Shown: piece after piece, positions 1 to 12,502 of the stretch
Position numbering within the stretch: position 1 is the first letter of the stretch
Layout of the letters: the number at the start of each line of letters is the position of its first letter
Assembly: GCA_033002965.1 (NCBI GenBank)
Contig: JAURVB010013526.1
Span: 1-64,000 of the forward strand
Reading direction: 5' to 3'
Source: Piper betle
Taxonomy: Eukaryota; Streptophyta; Magnoliopsida; Piperales; Piperaceae
Length of the DNA stretch: 64,000 nucleotides
Made by a program: the position numbers and the translations under genes
Notes under the pieces: generated by a model
What the model was told of the DNA's origin: nothing
Databases searched by the model: none
What the model saw: only the letters and a program-made list of their open reading frames with translations

Positions 1-5
1 GAGAT
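1..5. other. Target-site duplication GAGAT (left copy)
   Basis: The five bases before the LTR terminus are identical to those directly after the other LTR (10107-10111). They lie within the disrupted Copia integrase sequence; the rest of that Copia element is outside the window. Confidence 0.85.
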
Positions 6-3003
6 TGTAACACCCCAAATCCGGTTCACGCTCGTGAACCGAACCGGCATGTTACAGACCCCGGTTAGGTCAGCTAACCCGAACCTAACTCATGCGGATC
101 CAATCTTGGCGTCTTAAGATGAAGATACAACTCGCAATGCATGGGATGAATGCACAAACCTAACATGGTACTACATGAATGACATGCAATTCAAAGTACA
201 CACAAATACGATTACGATCAAACTCAATAAAAAATTCTAAAATAAAACGGACAGAATCTCCCTAAAAGTACAATTAGGGTCACCCTGTCAAAATAACTAT
301 ATACAAACATATATGCAAATATGTATCTATATATCACACAACTTCATTCACACAATCTAATATACTGTGTACTCACTCTAAAACTTGGGTCTCAACCCAC
401 CACACTTCCGCTGCGCAATCTATTCATGTTTCACATTCTGTCATCGTGTCTTAGCATTCAATCATGTCATAACATCATCTCATTGCATTTAATCATATCC
501 TATCATGTCTTAGCATTTCACATCATTCACAATATAATAGCATCATAAATAGAATATTAACCACTCTATCGACTGACATGTGTGCAAGCGACAACAGTGC
601 TCCTCCGTCCAAGCTGGCTCCTCCAACTCGTGATTATTACCTACATATAGTATAAAAACACGTCAGTAACAAGTGTTACTGGTCCGAAAAGTAAAATAAC
701 TATAACAAGCTGGCTATGAGAGCAAACTCTCATATGAAAGAAAACATCATATACTCCACGTGAACACTCTGAAGGGCAACTACTGAGGAGCCACTGGGCT
801 GCAGACCCGGTAGCATCCCGAACTTACTAATCTGCTGCTGCTGATGCCGCTCTCGGCATTTTCTTACTTCATTTTCTGGTCTCAAATCCTAAGCCCTCTC
901 CTTACCTCCATATTTCTCCTGGCCTTGAGCACGAAGGCCGAGTACTCTCAGGCAGTCGCCTTTAGTACCCTTTGAACCACAAGTCCGGACATGCGCTGTA
1001 CTAAACAGTACCCGTAAACCTCCACGTTCTCCGGGTGTGAGGAACTCAAACGCGGAGTTGTCAGGATCCCTCGGGAATGGAACAGTCCGCTGGCACTAAT
1101 CCAGAGCCTGCTTTGACTGTCACGGCATCCGCTCATGGTACGTGCAGTCGGTTTCTCCATCTCTCGTCTCACTGAAAACGCGAAAACTACATATATATAG
1201 GGCTGGGTAGGGATTTATATAATAGGCCCGAAGGCAACTTGTGGTGGATCTTGTTTTCAAATCATCCTCGAGGGATCTCATCCTCGAGGGGTTATTAATC
1301 CGGAAAACTGTTCGGTTAAATGGCCCGAGTTAAGTGGGATCCGATAAAACGCCACTTAACCCGTCCTGCAAATAATAAAATAAACATACAATAGAAGAGA
1401 GTAAAACAGAGTCGAGTCCTAAACGGACCTGGTAGAAGCTCCAAGCGTGTCATCGCGCCTAGGCGGCGAGCTCCTACTCCGTACCTACACATCAAAACTA
1501 AATACTAACGCCCGCTAACTAAATGATGCATCAAACGCAATGAACATCACACTCAAAATACAAACAGTATCCAGCTACAGCCAAATAATCATAGATGTGA
1601 AAATAATTCTAACTCATCCTATTCATACTAATTTTATTACGTTTTTCTAAGTTACGTCTGTAGTCACTTATCATGCTCTCATTAGATCACTTACTCTTCA
1701 TTCACACTTAATCTCATCATGCAACTCATCGTTTCATCCATAATTAAGCATTAATCACATCAATAAACCAACCCTAGCATGTTGTGCTAACAATCATCAA
1801 GTTTAAATTATAAATTCGGAGGTAATTATACCTCACGTCGTCGGCAATCGGCGACGACTAGGGTTTCGTCGCGCGTCTCGGAGCTCGAATTCGGCGCTCG
1901 TCGGCGTCCGAAGTTCGATCGGGATCGACTGGATGAGCTCCGTGGAAGATCCGGCGAATTCTAGCGAATCCGATTTTCTGGCAGGTTCGACGGTTTTCCG
2001 GCAGGTTTCAGTAGTTTTTCGGCAGCTTCCGGCGGTTTTCCGGCGACAATCACCGGCGGCGTCTACTGGCTGGATAGGGGTCATATTGGGTACCATTGGA
2101 ACCGGCTCGGCGAGCCCGACGCATCTACGGCGTCGACATGGTCGGCGGAGGCGGCGGCTCACCGGAAAATGGCAAAAACAGAGGCCGGCGGCGATGGGTG
2201 GCTAGATCCGGCCGGCCTGGGCGGCGATGGCCTCCGCTCCGGTCGGGGAAGGTCACTGGGTGGTCGAGGGTGCCGAGGCGACCACTGGATCGTGGCGGCG
2301 ACGGTCGCCGGCGGCGAAATCGGCGACGCGAGCGAAACGCAGGCGCGGCGCTAGGCGCGGCGATTCCGGCGTCGCGGCGGCTGGATGAGTGGCCGGGGCT
2401 GGTCGGGGCGGCACGGCAACGCCACGGCGGGGCCTGGCGGCGACGATCGGCGGCAGGGCGACGTCGGCGTGGCGAGTGACACGCAAAGGGGCGGCATCGG
2501 CAAGGGTTTGGGAAGGAAGATGTCGGGGGGGAGAAGAAATAACTGGGTGGCAATATCGTAAATAATACTTGACTCGTGTCCGGCTCGAGTCAAGAATAAT
2601 AACTAAGTCGTATTAAATCCTAAAAATCAGAAAATCGGGAAAAATCCCATAAAATCAAACAAACACCAAAACATCATAATGATATGCTCTAGAACTATCA
2701 ACCCACCCAAACTGCCCGTAACGCGTCCTAACGCGGTAAACGACCTAAAACTAATTCTACGATCCACTATATATAAAAATAAAAAAAATAACTGGCATAC
2801 TCTCATATATTCTGATAACTCATTCTGTTCTGCTGTGTTCATGACGTTATCATCATATACTTGGGTACGCATGACCCTCATAGCTCATACACACGACTGG
2901 CATCGGCTCAGTACACGTGTTCTGAAACTGACTCGACTCGAAAATAACGGTCGAACCGACCGGTTCTGAATATAAAACCCTGACTCGAATCGTGGGTTTT
3001 ACA
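6..3003 (-). repeat. 3' LTR of the LARD-like element (2998 bp)
   Basis: Right-hand LTR in the minus orientation of the element. It contains a GC-rich block at about 1840-2550 (many short cggttttccggc-type subrepeats), an AT-rich remainder, and the conserved block at about 920-1300 that recurs at 7570-7960, 37740-38150, 49080-49460, 50630-51020 and 52050-52380. The ORFs that can be read in the GC-rich block lie in several frames on both strands and are not credible genes. Confidence 0.88.
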
Positions 3004-5329
3004 ATCTTCCCTTCTTATAAAAATTTTGTCCTCGAAATTTCAACTCAAGGAGGTTCTACTAAACTAATACCTGGAAGCTAGATACACACCAGTTGTATCC
3101 TCTACTCTTCGATAGTCATGTACATCCTCACTGTAGCTGCGCTGTCATGGCGGGTTCTGCTTGTGATGCTGTCAATATCAACATTCTGTTTCTAAGCTAT
3201 CTGTGCCTATTCTGACATTACCATCATCATTCTCTTCTGTTCTGATCCCCACTGTTGTCTGTGCCTGTTCTGACATTACCATCATCATGCTCTTCTGTTC
3301 TGATCCCTACTGCTAACTCGGCGGGAAAACCTAGATCACCCCTAAGGGCCTACTGGGTTGGTCAAGCAAATACTCTAGAGTATCGCAAGGTTCTAATCTG
3401 AGCTATGTCTGGGAAAACTACATCGAGGGTAAGACCTACCTGCTAGCATCTACCCATGTCCCTCTAATCCTCATCTGTGAAAAGTCACCTACATGTACTC
3501 TCAGGAAACTCTATTCCTAAGTCCTACAACCAACCTAAAGTGTGCTATGAGTCTCCTGCTAGGTCGAGTGTATAAACTAATGAGCTGCATGGCTCATTGT
3601 CGCCAGTCTAGATCCAACTCTCAGGTGTCCCTATATAAGGAACTGGACCGCTCACTAGGTCCTAGTTGACTCGGTCCTGAGTCAAATATCTCACTCTGTT
3701 CTATAAGAGAACAAGGATAGCTGCTATGACTCTACTGCATACTATGGCTCAGGTGACTATCTATACAACCACTAACTACTGCTGAAAGGAGGTGAGAACA
3801 CCTGTACATACACAGTGTGTCTCAAGGAGTATGATAACATACTCTGCATGGGGTCTGTAGAGTCTGCATCTGGTCTGTGGGATGTGCTCTAGGTCAATGT
3901 ATACTCATCTCAATCATCTGGATAAACTGATAGTAGAACTGACATATACAAAGGGGTGAGTGGAAATCCTCAAGTGGAAGCTCTACTCTGTCTGACATCT
4001 CTGGGTTATAGGAAAGAAAACTGAATCTCGTGGAAATCTAGTCACACTGCTCAAGAACTCTCGATAGGTGACATCTCATCCTCACATGTGGTATCTGACG
4101 CCAGGTAAATGGGGGAACTCCACTAGGCTAAGAAAAATCTGCTACATAGGTATGTCACTCTGATCTGTAGTAAGGTCAGGGTATCATGCAAATGGCAGGG
4201 GAGATGAAATCCCTATGTAGCATACTGGGTGGCTAAAATATCGGTAGGTATATGGACTTGTCTCTAAGGTCACTACGAATTACTATGCCACAGGTGATCA
4301 GGCTGTGGAACAGTCAATCAATGACGAATCTCAGAAACGGCTCCTAAGTGGCTCTAGTTCAATCAGCTAACAGTAGGCACTTGTTTCTTGATACTGTACT
4401 AGTCACGCACTTCTCAACGGGCGGGGTTCAAATGACCCAAAGAACCACTGTCCCCCTCAAGTCTACAGGGACTCATAGTGAGGTTTGACATGTGTCTCGT
4501 CCGCTCTTCAGTGGTGTGTGACCTGCCTCCCGTACCGATTTGTAGTACTAATCTTGACTTACATGACTACTACCGTTGTGGTAGACTCTCAAGTAAGGCT
4601 ATTAATAAAGATGAGCATACACTGATATCACGGTCTGGTCAGCATGGTCTGTGCTGTCTGAAGTCTCTGTCTACATCGCTCTCATGCTGGGGTAGAATCC
4701 TCATCGGAAGATCAGTCTACAACATCTACCTGCACTGTAAACCCTAATCAGTACCATAAAGGTACCTCTATACTCAGGGCAAGGCTCAATCCTATATCTC
4801 AAGGTGAGAACCTAAATGTGCTGGCGAAACACAAGGGAATCACTATCCTTTTAAAGGACGCTTCCTCACTAACCTTTTATCTATGCCCAATACTCTAATA
4901 TAAGTCGAGCTCCTATCGTTGGTTGGCCCATCACTATATGGGTTCAACAACGTGTGTGACCATCTACTAACCATCTGATCTATGTATACTGGTTGTGGCC
5001 CATGCATGTATTATCATGCAATTTGCACAATCTGATCATTGTGACCGTCCCATCTAGAGGTCATACTGTCATGTTCCTTGATTCTGTCCATGCGCATTTC
5101 CTATGAGACTGTCACTAACAATGTCTGATAGGGTCATCTTGCAATATACATCTGACCCAAGGGTGTCAGGTCAAGACAATGATTGCAAGAGAGCTGCGAA
5201 GTCGGATTCCAGGCTATCTCATCCAATAACCTCCATTTTCCTAACTCTTCTATGTTCTGCTAATGCCGCTGTAGCTATATCTTGTTCCTCAAATTCTGGT
5301 CCTACTAAGATCAAACTAATCTACTCGGT

Positions 5330-5655
5330 CGGCGGATGAGCAATACACAAATGGCGGTAGTGCATCTTCGGTTGGTGGTAGTACATCTCGAACGGCGGTT
5401 GTGCACCTCGGTGGTGGTTGTGTGACTCGATCGGCGGTCATGCAACTCGATCGGCGATTGTGCAACTCAGTCGGCAGTTGTGCTACTCGGTCGGCAGTTG
5501 TGCAACTCGGTCAGTGGTTGTGCACTTGATTGGCAGTTGTGCAACTCGGTCGGTGGTTGTGCACTTGGTCGGCGGTTGTGCACTCGGTCGGCGGTTGTGC
5601 ACTTGGTCGGTGGTTGTGCACTCGGTTGGTGGTTGTGCAACTCTATCGGTGACAG
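5330..5655. repeat. ~20-bp minisatellite inside the LARD interior
   Basis: About 15 imperfect copies of a unit like ggttgtgcaactcggtcggc. The unit length varies from 19 to 21 bp, so the cysteine-rich ORFs here in two plus-strand frames are artefacts of the repeat. Confidence 0.85.
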
Positions 5656-6686
5656 TTCTATCTAGATACTAAAAATCTGATCTTGCTTGTATACATTGTA
5701 AATCCACTCTACTGTCTTTGACATATCTTGGCTGCTAACAACTAGGCTCAGGTTGTCCAACCATACGTGTCTGATCCTGAGGGGTTTGGATCATGTGCTG
5801 ACACATATAATGGTAAACCTATGCTGAACTCATTGTAATCTCCTGAAATCTAGACTAGCTACTTCTATCAGTGCCGATTGGCTTTCAAACGGCAATCACT
5901 GATCTGGTGCCTTATCTCTAGTGGAATCTAGTCAAATAACTGATCTCATAGGCAATAGTGGTCCTGATCTTTTCTTTGTCATATCGAGACCTATGTCTGG
6001 CAAAAAGAAGCCAAAACTTCTGCCCATAGGTCATAAACTAGTGGAAGAGGAGGATGCGGTGAAGTGCCCATTAGACTGTCGATCCACCTCACTACTCATC
6101 GTCATTCATCACTATCTTCTGGAAGTGGTCCATCTCATTTGCCAACTAACCTATCAGTATCTCTATACTTCAAGCTCCTTACTGTTACCCTTTTTCTTTT
6201 TAACTCATTCCTATCATGTACACTATGTTCCATGGAAACAAGACTAATGTGGTTACATGCAAGACATGAACATCTGGTCAATCATCCAATTCACTTATGC
6301 GATGGACAGAACTTGTGGATCTCTAAGCCCATCATGACAATCCTGTCAGATTCCTGCTCACATCTGCTGACATCCGAATCTGGTATAAGATGAGATCTTA
6401 TACCCATTCTACCTCTGCTAGAACTACAACATTCAATGCTCACATCTAACTGACAAACAGTCTGATATCACAAGAAAAATCCATAGAAATGACCTGCCAA
6501 CTCAACTAAGGCCAATTCCACATACTTCTGATCAAGTCTTGAATACACGGTTATGCAACTAACTTATGAAAAAAAGATCTGCATGTAAAGGAAATCAAAA
6601 GAAATATGCCTGCCAGCTGGACATGGAGCAGTCTTTGCACACACATCACCTATAAAAGTATCTTACATCTTAATCAACCGAGAGTG

Positions 6687-6698
6687 GCTCTGATACCA
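6687..6698 (-). other. Primer binding site, initiator tRNA-Met type
   Basis: Minus-strand TGGTATCAGAGC lies four bases inside the 5' LTR boundary, the expected place for first-strand priming. It fixes the element's orientation. Confidence 0.88.
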
Positions 6699-6702
6699 AT
6701 TC

Positions 6703-9700
6703 TGTAACACCCCAAATCCGGTTCACGCTCGTGAACCGAACCGGCATGTTACAGGCCCCGGTTAGGTCGGCTAACCCGAACCTAACTCATGCAGATCCAA
6801 TCTCGGCGTCTTAAGATGAAGATACAACTCACAATGCATGGATGAATCACAAACCTAACATGGTACTACATGAATGACATGCAATTCAAAGTACACACAA
6901 ATACAATTACGATCAAACTCAATAAAAATTCTAAAATAAAACGGACAGAATTTCCCCTAAAAGTGCAATTAGGGTCACCCTGTCAAAATACTATATATAA
7001 ACATATATGCAAATATGTATCTATATACCACGCAACTTCATTCACACAATCTGATATACTGTTTACTCACTCTAAAACTTGGGTCTCAACCCACCACGCT
7101 CCTGCTGCGCAATCTATTCATGTTTCACATTCTGTCATCGTGTCTTAGCATTCAATCATGTCATAACATCATCTCATTGCATTTAATCATATCCTATCAT
7201 GTCTTAGCATTTCACATCATTCACAATATAATAGCATCATAAATAGAATAGTAACCACTCTATCGACTGACATGTGTTTCGTGATTATTACCTATATATA
7301 ATATAAAAACACGTCAGTAACAAGTGTTACTAGTCCAAAAAATAAAATAAATATAACAAGCTGGCAATGAGAGAAAACTCTCATATGAAAGAAAACATCA
7401 TATACTCCACGTGAACACTCTAAAGGGCACTACTGAGTAGCCACTGGGCTGCAGACCCGGTAGCATCCCGAACTTACTGATCTGCTGCTGCTGATGCCGC
7501 TCTCGGCATTTTCTTACTTCATTTTCTGATCTCAAATCCTAAGCCCTCTCCTTACCTTCATATTTCTCCTGGCCTTGAGCACGAAGGCCGAGTACTCTCA
7601 TGCAGTTGCCTTTAGTACCCTTTGAACCACAAGTCTGGACATGTGCTGTACTAAATAGTACCCGTAAACCTCCACATTCTCCGGGTGTGAGGAACTCAAA
7701 CGCGGAATTGTCAGGATCCCTTAGGAATGGAACAGTCTACTGGCAATAATCCAGAGCCCGCTATGACTGTCACGGCATCCGCTCATGGTACGTGTAGTCG
7801 GTTTCTCCATCTCTCGTCTCACTGAAAACACATAAAAACATATATATATATATATATATATAGGTCTGGGGAGGGATTCATATAATATGCCCGAAGGCAA
7901 CTTGTAGTGGATCTTGTTTTCAAAATCATCCTTGAGGGATCTCATCCTCGAGGGGTTATGTGAGATCCCTCAACTTAGTCCCACATTTAATACCTACTGG
8001 GAGAAGATCATGTTTATAAGTGGGAATGGACTATAGATCTTTAACTTTCGAGGTACCCATTTTAAAGAAATGACTTAGCCCATTACGTTGCACTTTGGGC
8101 TGGGTCGTTACAAAACCTAGTTCCGTGTTAGATGGTGGGCTGGACTAGGAACGTTGGCTAGGCTACCGATCACAGGCCAAAAAGGTCGTGGGCTGGGGCT
8201 AGCAACGGGCCAAGAATAGGCATTTCGGGGACGAAATTTCTTAAGGTGGGTGGATTGTGAGATCCCTCAACTTAGTCCCACATCTAATACCTACTGGGAG
8301 AAGATCCTGTTTATAAGTGGGAATGGACTAGAGATCTTTAACTTCCGGGGTACCCATTTTAAAGAAATGACTTAGCCCATTACGTTGCACTTTGGGCTGG
8401 GTCGTTACAGGTTATTAATCCGGAAAACTATTCTGTTAAATGGCCCAAGTTAAGTGGGATTAAATAAAATGCCACTTAACCCGTCCTGCAAATAATAAAA
8501 TAAACATACAATAGAAGAGAGTAAAAACAGAGTCGAGTCCTAAACAGACCTGGTAGAAGCTCCAATCGTGTCATCGCGCCTAGGCGGTGAGCTCCTACTC
8601 CGTACCTACACATCAAAACTAAATACTAATGCCCGCTAACTAAATGATGCATCAAACGCAATGAACATCACACTCAAAATACAAACAGTATCCAGCTACA
8701 GCCATATAATCATAGATGTGAAAATAATTCTAACTCATCCTATTCATACTAATTTTATTACGTTTTTCTAAGTTACGTCGTAGTCACTTATCATGCTCTC
8801 ATTAGATCACGTACTCTTCATTCACACTTAATTTCATCGTGCAACTCATTGTTTCATCCATAATTAAGCATTAATCGCATCAATAAACCAACCCTAGCAT
8901 GTTGTGCTAACAATCATCAAGTTTGAATTATAAATTCGAAGGTAATTATACCTCACGTCGTCGGCAATCGGCGGCGACTAGGGTTCCGTCGCGAGTCTCG
9001 GAGCTCGAATTCAACGCTCGTCAGCATCCGAAGTTCGATCGGGATCGACTGGATGAGCCCCGTGCAAGATCCAACGAATTCTAGCAAATCTGATTTTCTG
9101 GCCGGTTCCGGTAGTTTTACGGCAAGTTTCAGTAGTTTTCTAGCGGTTTTCCGGTGACAATTACCGGCGGCGTCTACTGGCTGAATAGGGGCATATTGGG
9201 TACTATTGGAACCGGCTCGGCGAGCCCGACGCGTCTACGGTGTCAACATGGTCGGCGAAGGCGGCTGCTCACTAGAAAATGGCAAAAATAGGGCCGGCAA
9301 CGATAGGTAGCTAGATCTGGCCGGCCTGGGTGGCAATGGCCTCCTCTCCAGTCGAGGAAGGTCGCTGGGTGGTCGATGGTGCTGAGGCGACCACTGGATG
9401 GCGGCTGCGACGATCGCCGGTGGTAAAATTGGCGACACGACCAAAACGTAGCCGCGGTGCTAGGTGCGGCGATTCTGGCATCACGGCGGCTTGGCAGCGG
9501 CCGGGACTGGTCGGGGCGGCATGGCAACACCATGGCGTGGGCCTGGCAGCAACGCTCGACAGTAGGCCGACATCGGCTGTGGTGGCGGCGACAAGAAAAA
9601 GGGGCGGCAATGAGGGTTTGGGGAAAAAGACGTCACGAGAGAAAAGAAAAGGCTCGGTGGCAAAGTCGTAAATAATACTTGACTCGTGTTCGGCTCGAGT

Positions 9701-10106
9701 GAAGAATAATAATTAAGTCGTATTAAATCCTAAAAAGATCGGGAAAAATCCCATAAAATCAAACAAACACCAAAACATCCTAATGATATGCTCTAGAACT
9801 ATCAACCCACCCAAACTGCACGTAACGCGTCCTAACGCGATAAACGGCCTAAAACTAATTCTACGGTCCACTGTATATAAAAAGAAAAAAATAACTGGCA
9901 TAGTCTCATATATTCTAATAACTCATTCTGTTCTGCTGTGTTCATAACGTTATCATCATATACTTGGGTACGCATGACCCTCATAGCTCATACACGCGAC
10001 TGGCGTTGGCTCAGTACACGTGTTCTGAATCTGACTCGACTTGAAACTAACGGTCGAACCGACCGGTTCTGAATATAAAACCTTGACTCGAATTGTGGGT
10101 TTTACA
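6703..10106 (-). repeat. 5' LTR of the LARD-like element, carrying a nested insertion
   Basis: Clearly homologous to 6-3003 along its length. The extra length is explained by the 451-bp insertion at 7959-8409 plus its 5-bp TSD. Without the insertion the two LTRs differ by scattered substitutions and small indels; for example, about 40 bp present at 585-630 is missing near 7278. Confidence 0.88.
7959..8409 (+). mobile_element. Nested miniature LTR retrotransposon (TRIM-like, 451 bp)
   Basis: Two 154-bp LTRs (7959-8112 and 8256-8409) start TGTGAGATCC and end GTCGTTACA; they differ at 5 positions. The interior is only 143 bp (8113-8255). It ends with a gypsy-like tail (cggggacgaaatttcttaaggtgggtggat) that serves as the purine tract, giving plus orientation. 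The TSD GGTTA is at 7954-7958 and 8410-8414, and the empty site is visible at about 1291-1300 in the other LTR. I see no initiator-Met PBS after the left LTR. It has no coding capacity. Confidence 0.9.
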
Positions 10107-10930
10107 GAGATAGTCCTGTTCATTCTTTCAGCCACTCTATTATGTTGAGGAGTATAATGAACCATCTTCTCATGCCTGATCCCATGTTTGCTATAATATT
10201 TATGAAACTCAACAAAACAATATTCACTACCATTATCACTTCTAAGACATTTCAAGAGCTTACCGGTTTCTCTTTCAACCAATACATAAAAATTCTTAAA
10301 GATGCCAAAAACATCACTTTTATTTTTCATGCCACAAGCCCACACCTTCCTAGAAGTATTATTAATAAAAGTGACAAAATAAATAGAACTGCTGAGAGAT
10401 TTTACCTCTATAGGCCCACACAGAACAGAGTGTACCAACTCAAGAACTTCTGACTTCCTTGTACTTGTGCTTGCAAAGGATGTCCTACGTTGTTTCCCGA
10501 CCAAACAATGGTCACAAAGACTAATTATGATGTCCTTGGCCTTAGGAAGGAGATTTAACTTCTTCAAAGTCTCTAGTCCCTTCTCATTCATGTGTCCCAA
10601 TCGATGGTGCCACAAATAAGCAGTGGAATCAAATGATGAGATATTAACCTCCCCTCGAACTAGACTCGTCTCACTTTTGTACAAACTGCAACACTTCTTC
10701 CCTTTAGCAACAATAAGAGAACCTTTCACAAGTTTCCACATACCTTGTGCAAATTGTGAACTAAATCCTTCATCATCAAGCACTCCAGTTGACAACAAAC
10801 TCATCCTCAAATCTGGAATATGTCTGACATTTTTAAGCACCAATTTGTAACCCGTGTTTGTTATTATATGCACATCTCCAAGTCCCACAATTTTAGAAGT
10901 ATCACTATTTCTCATCTTCACTATACCCAA
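10107..10930 (-). pseudogene. Copia GAG-pre-integrase and integrase core, truncated
   Basis: The open frame carries the end of the protease region, the pre-integrase motif YLWHHRLGHMNEKGLETL with the zinc-binding CDHCLVGKQRR, and the integrase core. The second and third catalytic positions are visible (LRSDNGSEY and NRVAERMNRT), but the first aspartate is lost: VHSVLCGPIEV where VHxDVCGP is usual. The frame runs into LTR sequence at 10106, so the last ~50 readable residues are not integrase. Confidence 0.88.
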
Positions 10931-10949
10931 ATCTGAAGATTCATAGGTA

Positions 10950-11863
10950 GCAAAAAAATTTCTGCTTGGAGTTGCATGAAATGATGCTCCCGAGTCAACT
11001 ACCTAACTAGCATCACAATCAGCCATCAAACAATCATTCCCAGAAAGAATCACCATGTCATCATGAACAACATTAGTATTCGTTTCTCCTTAATCCTTGT
11101 TCTCCTTATTTTTTAAGTCTTTATTGAGCTTCCAACAATCCTTCTTCATATAACCTATCTTGTCACAATAATAACACTTCAAGTGCTTCCTGGATTTAGA
11201 CCTTCCTCGACTCTTGTCCCTTCTTTCTGTGTCTCTATTTTTTGATCTACCTCTTGCCTCTTCTGACACTAATGCATGAGACCCTGAAGTTGGTAGAGAT
11301 TTTCTTCTCACCTCTTCATTCAGTAAACTGCTTGTTACCATGTCCATTGTGAGTTTTCCATCTGGAGCAGCATTGCTCAAAGATATCACCAATGTTTCCC
11401 AACTCTCTAGCAAAGTGTTGAGGAGCAGGATAGCTTGTCATTCCTCATCTAGAGTCATCTTCATCCTAGCAAGTTGAGTAATAATACTCTTCATCTCATT
11501 GAGACGCTCACTTATGTCAGTTCCATCCTTATACCTCAAATTCATCAATTTCCTTATCAAAAGGGTCTTATTGCCAGCAGTATTCCTCTCATAAACTTCT
11601 TGGAGTTTATCCCATATTGCTTTTGAGGACGTCAATTCAAAAACATGATGATACACAACTTCATCTACCCATTGTCTCAAACAGGCCATAGCCTTCCTAT
11701 CCAACTTATTCTAGTCTTTTTCAGTCACCTTTGCCGGTTTCTGACCAGTGATAGGTTCATATAAATCCTTGGAATATAAATGATCAATCAATTTTCCTTT
11801 CTAATAATGTCATTTACTAGGCCCCTTAAGAGATATCATCTTAACATTCTTCTCATCAGCCAT
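10950..11863 (-). pseudogene. Copia gag and protease region with stop codons
   Basis: Starts at an ATG at 11863 (MADEKNVKMISLKGPSK, then a stop). The gag core is readable at 11438-11704 (UBN2-like: WVDEVVYHHVFELTSSKAIW and similar) and 11090-11413, ending with an arginine-rich stretch and a zinc knuckle CYYCDKIGYMKKDC. The usual knuckle histidine is tyrosine here. The protease motif VVDSGASFHAT follows. Several in-frame stops sit where tryptophan (TGG) is expected, consistent with G-to-A decay. It is related to TNT1/Tork Copia polyproteins and not functional. Confidence 0.85.
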
Positions 11864-11981
11864 CTTGTTGAAATATAAATCACAGACACACCAACTAGAC
11901 TCTTAGAAATTTCGTCGAACACCTGGTGGGCATCAAATATCAACAACCAAAACTTGCAAACCTCTTGGCTTTGATACCACT

Positions 11982-12499
11982 TGTTAGGATTAACCAAACA
12001 AAATCTTCATTTCAACAAGTAAGGATAAACATTACCAAACAAAATATTAAGATCAGACAAGACAATTTTAAGTGAAAAACCCTAAATTTGGTGAAAAAAC
12101 CATGGGGCAAACGGCTAGATCAAATTCACTATATCACAATTTTGATATAGAAAAAATCCACAGGAGAACAAACTCCCCAATACTAATATACTATACTTTC
12201 TACAAAATTTGTATAAAGTCATAGAAAATAATAAAGGAAGAATATTACAGATTAAGAACTTGACGAAGTTACCATTGAGGATTATAAACCAATCTCAACA
12301 AAACATTCATCTTTCTTCAATCCACATAATTTTCTTTCTCCCTTTGCATCAGTAATTTTTGTCTAAAACCCCAAAACCAAAAAACCAAAGAAAAAAGCGT
12401 CGTACATTTTTCTTATTCCTTTCAACTAACAAAAAATTTTGATTTTTATCCAAAACAGGGTTATTCGTTCATGTATTTACGAAGAGGGACAACCCAACA
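11982..12499 (-). repeat. 5' LTR of the Copia element (518 bp)
   Basis: On the minus strand it starts TGTTGGGTTGTCCC and ends GGTTAATCCTAACA, with the canonical TG...CA termini, and is followed by the PBS. The partner LTR is not in the window, so its exact length is supported by termini and PBS position only. Confidence 0.8.
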
Positions 12500-12502
12500 A
12501 TC

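Larger units (their letters stand above)
3004..6702 (-). other. Non-coding interior of the LARD-like element
   Basis: 3.7 kb between the LTRs. No retroviral domains are visible on either strand. It includes a duplicated ~60-bp stretch (about 3205-3315, 'ctgtgcct.ttctgacattaccatcatcat' type) and a ~20-bp minisatellite (5330-5655). The PBS sits at its right edge and the purine tract at its left edge. Confidence 0.75.
6..10106 (-). mobile_element. Complete non-coding LTR retrotransposon (LARD-like, Ty3/gypsy Tekay/Del type)
   Basis: Two long related LTRs (6-3003 and 6703-10106) flank a 3.7-kb interior. On the plus strand each LTR starts TGTAACACCCCAAATCCGG and ends GGGTTTTACA, so the element reads on the minus strand. 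A 5-bp target-site duplication GAGAT is present at 1-5 and 10107-10111. The minus-strand PBS TGGTATCAGAGC (6687-6698) matches initiator tRNA-Met, and a purine tract AAGAAGGGAAGA lies next to the 3' LTR (about 3005-3016). The interior has no ORF over about 110 codons and no recognisable gag or pol, so the element must have moved using proteins supplied in trans. Assignment to the Tekay/Del chromovirus group rests on the pre-LTR motif (ttcgaggacaaaattt) and the LTR ends, and is inference. Confidence 0.9.
10107..12499 (-). mobile_element. Copia (Tork/TNT1-type) retrotransposon, 5' part, split by the LARD
   Basis: In minus orientation: 5' LTR (11982-12499), a PBS variant TGGTATCAAAGCC just inside it, gag, zinc knuckle, protease, GAG-pre-integrase and integrase core. 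At 10107 the integrase reading is cut by the LARD; reverse transcriptase and RNase H would lie left of the window. The element inserted next to a SEN1-like helicase exon. Confidence 0.88.

Noticed and set aside
1833..2553. ORFs of 109-142 codons in the GC-rich part of the LARD LTR
   Set aside because: Both strands and several frames are open, and the related region at 8950-9680 does not keep the same frames.
5418..5672. Cysteine-rich ORFs
   Set aside because: Direct products of the ~20-bp minisatellite in two frames.
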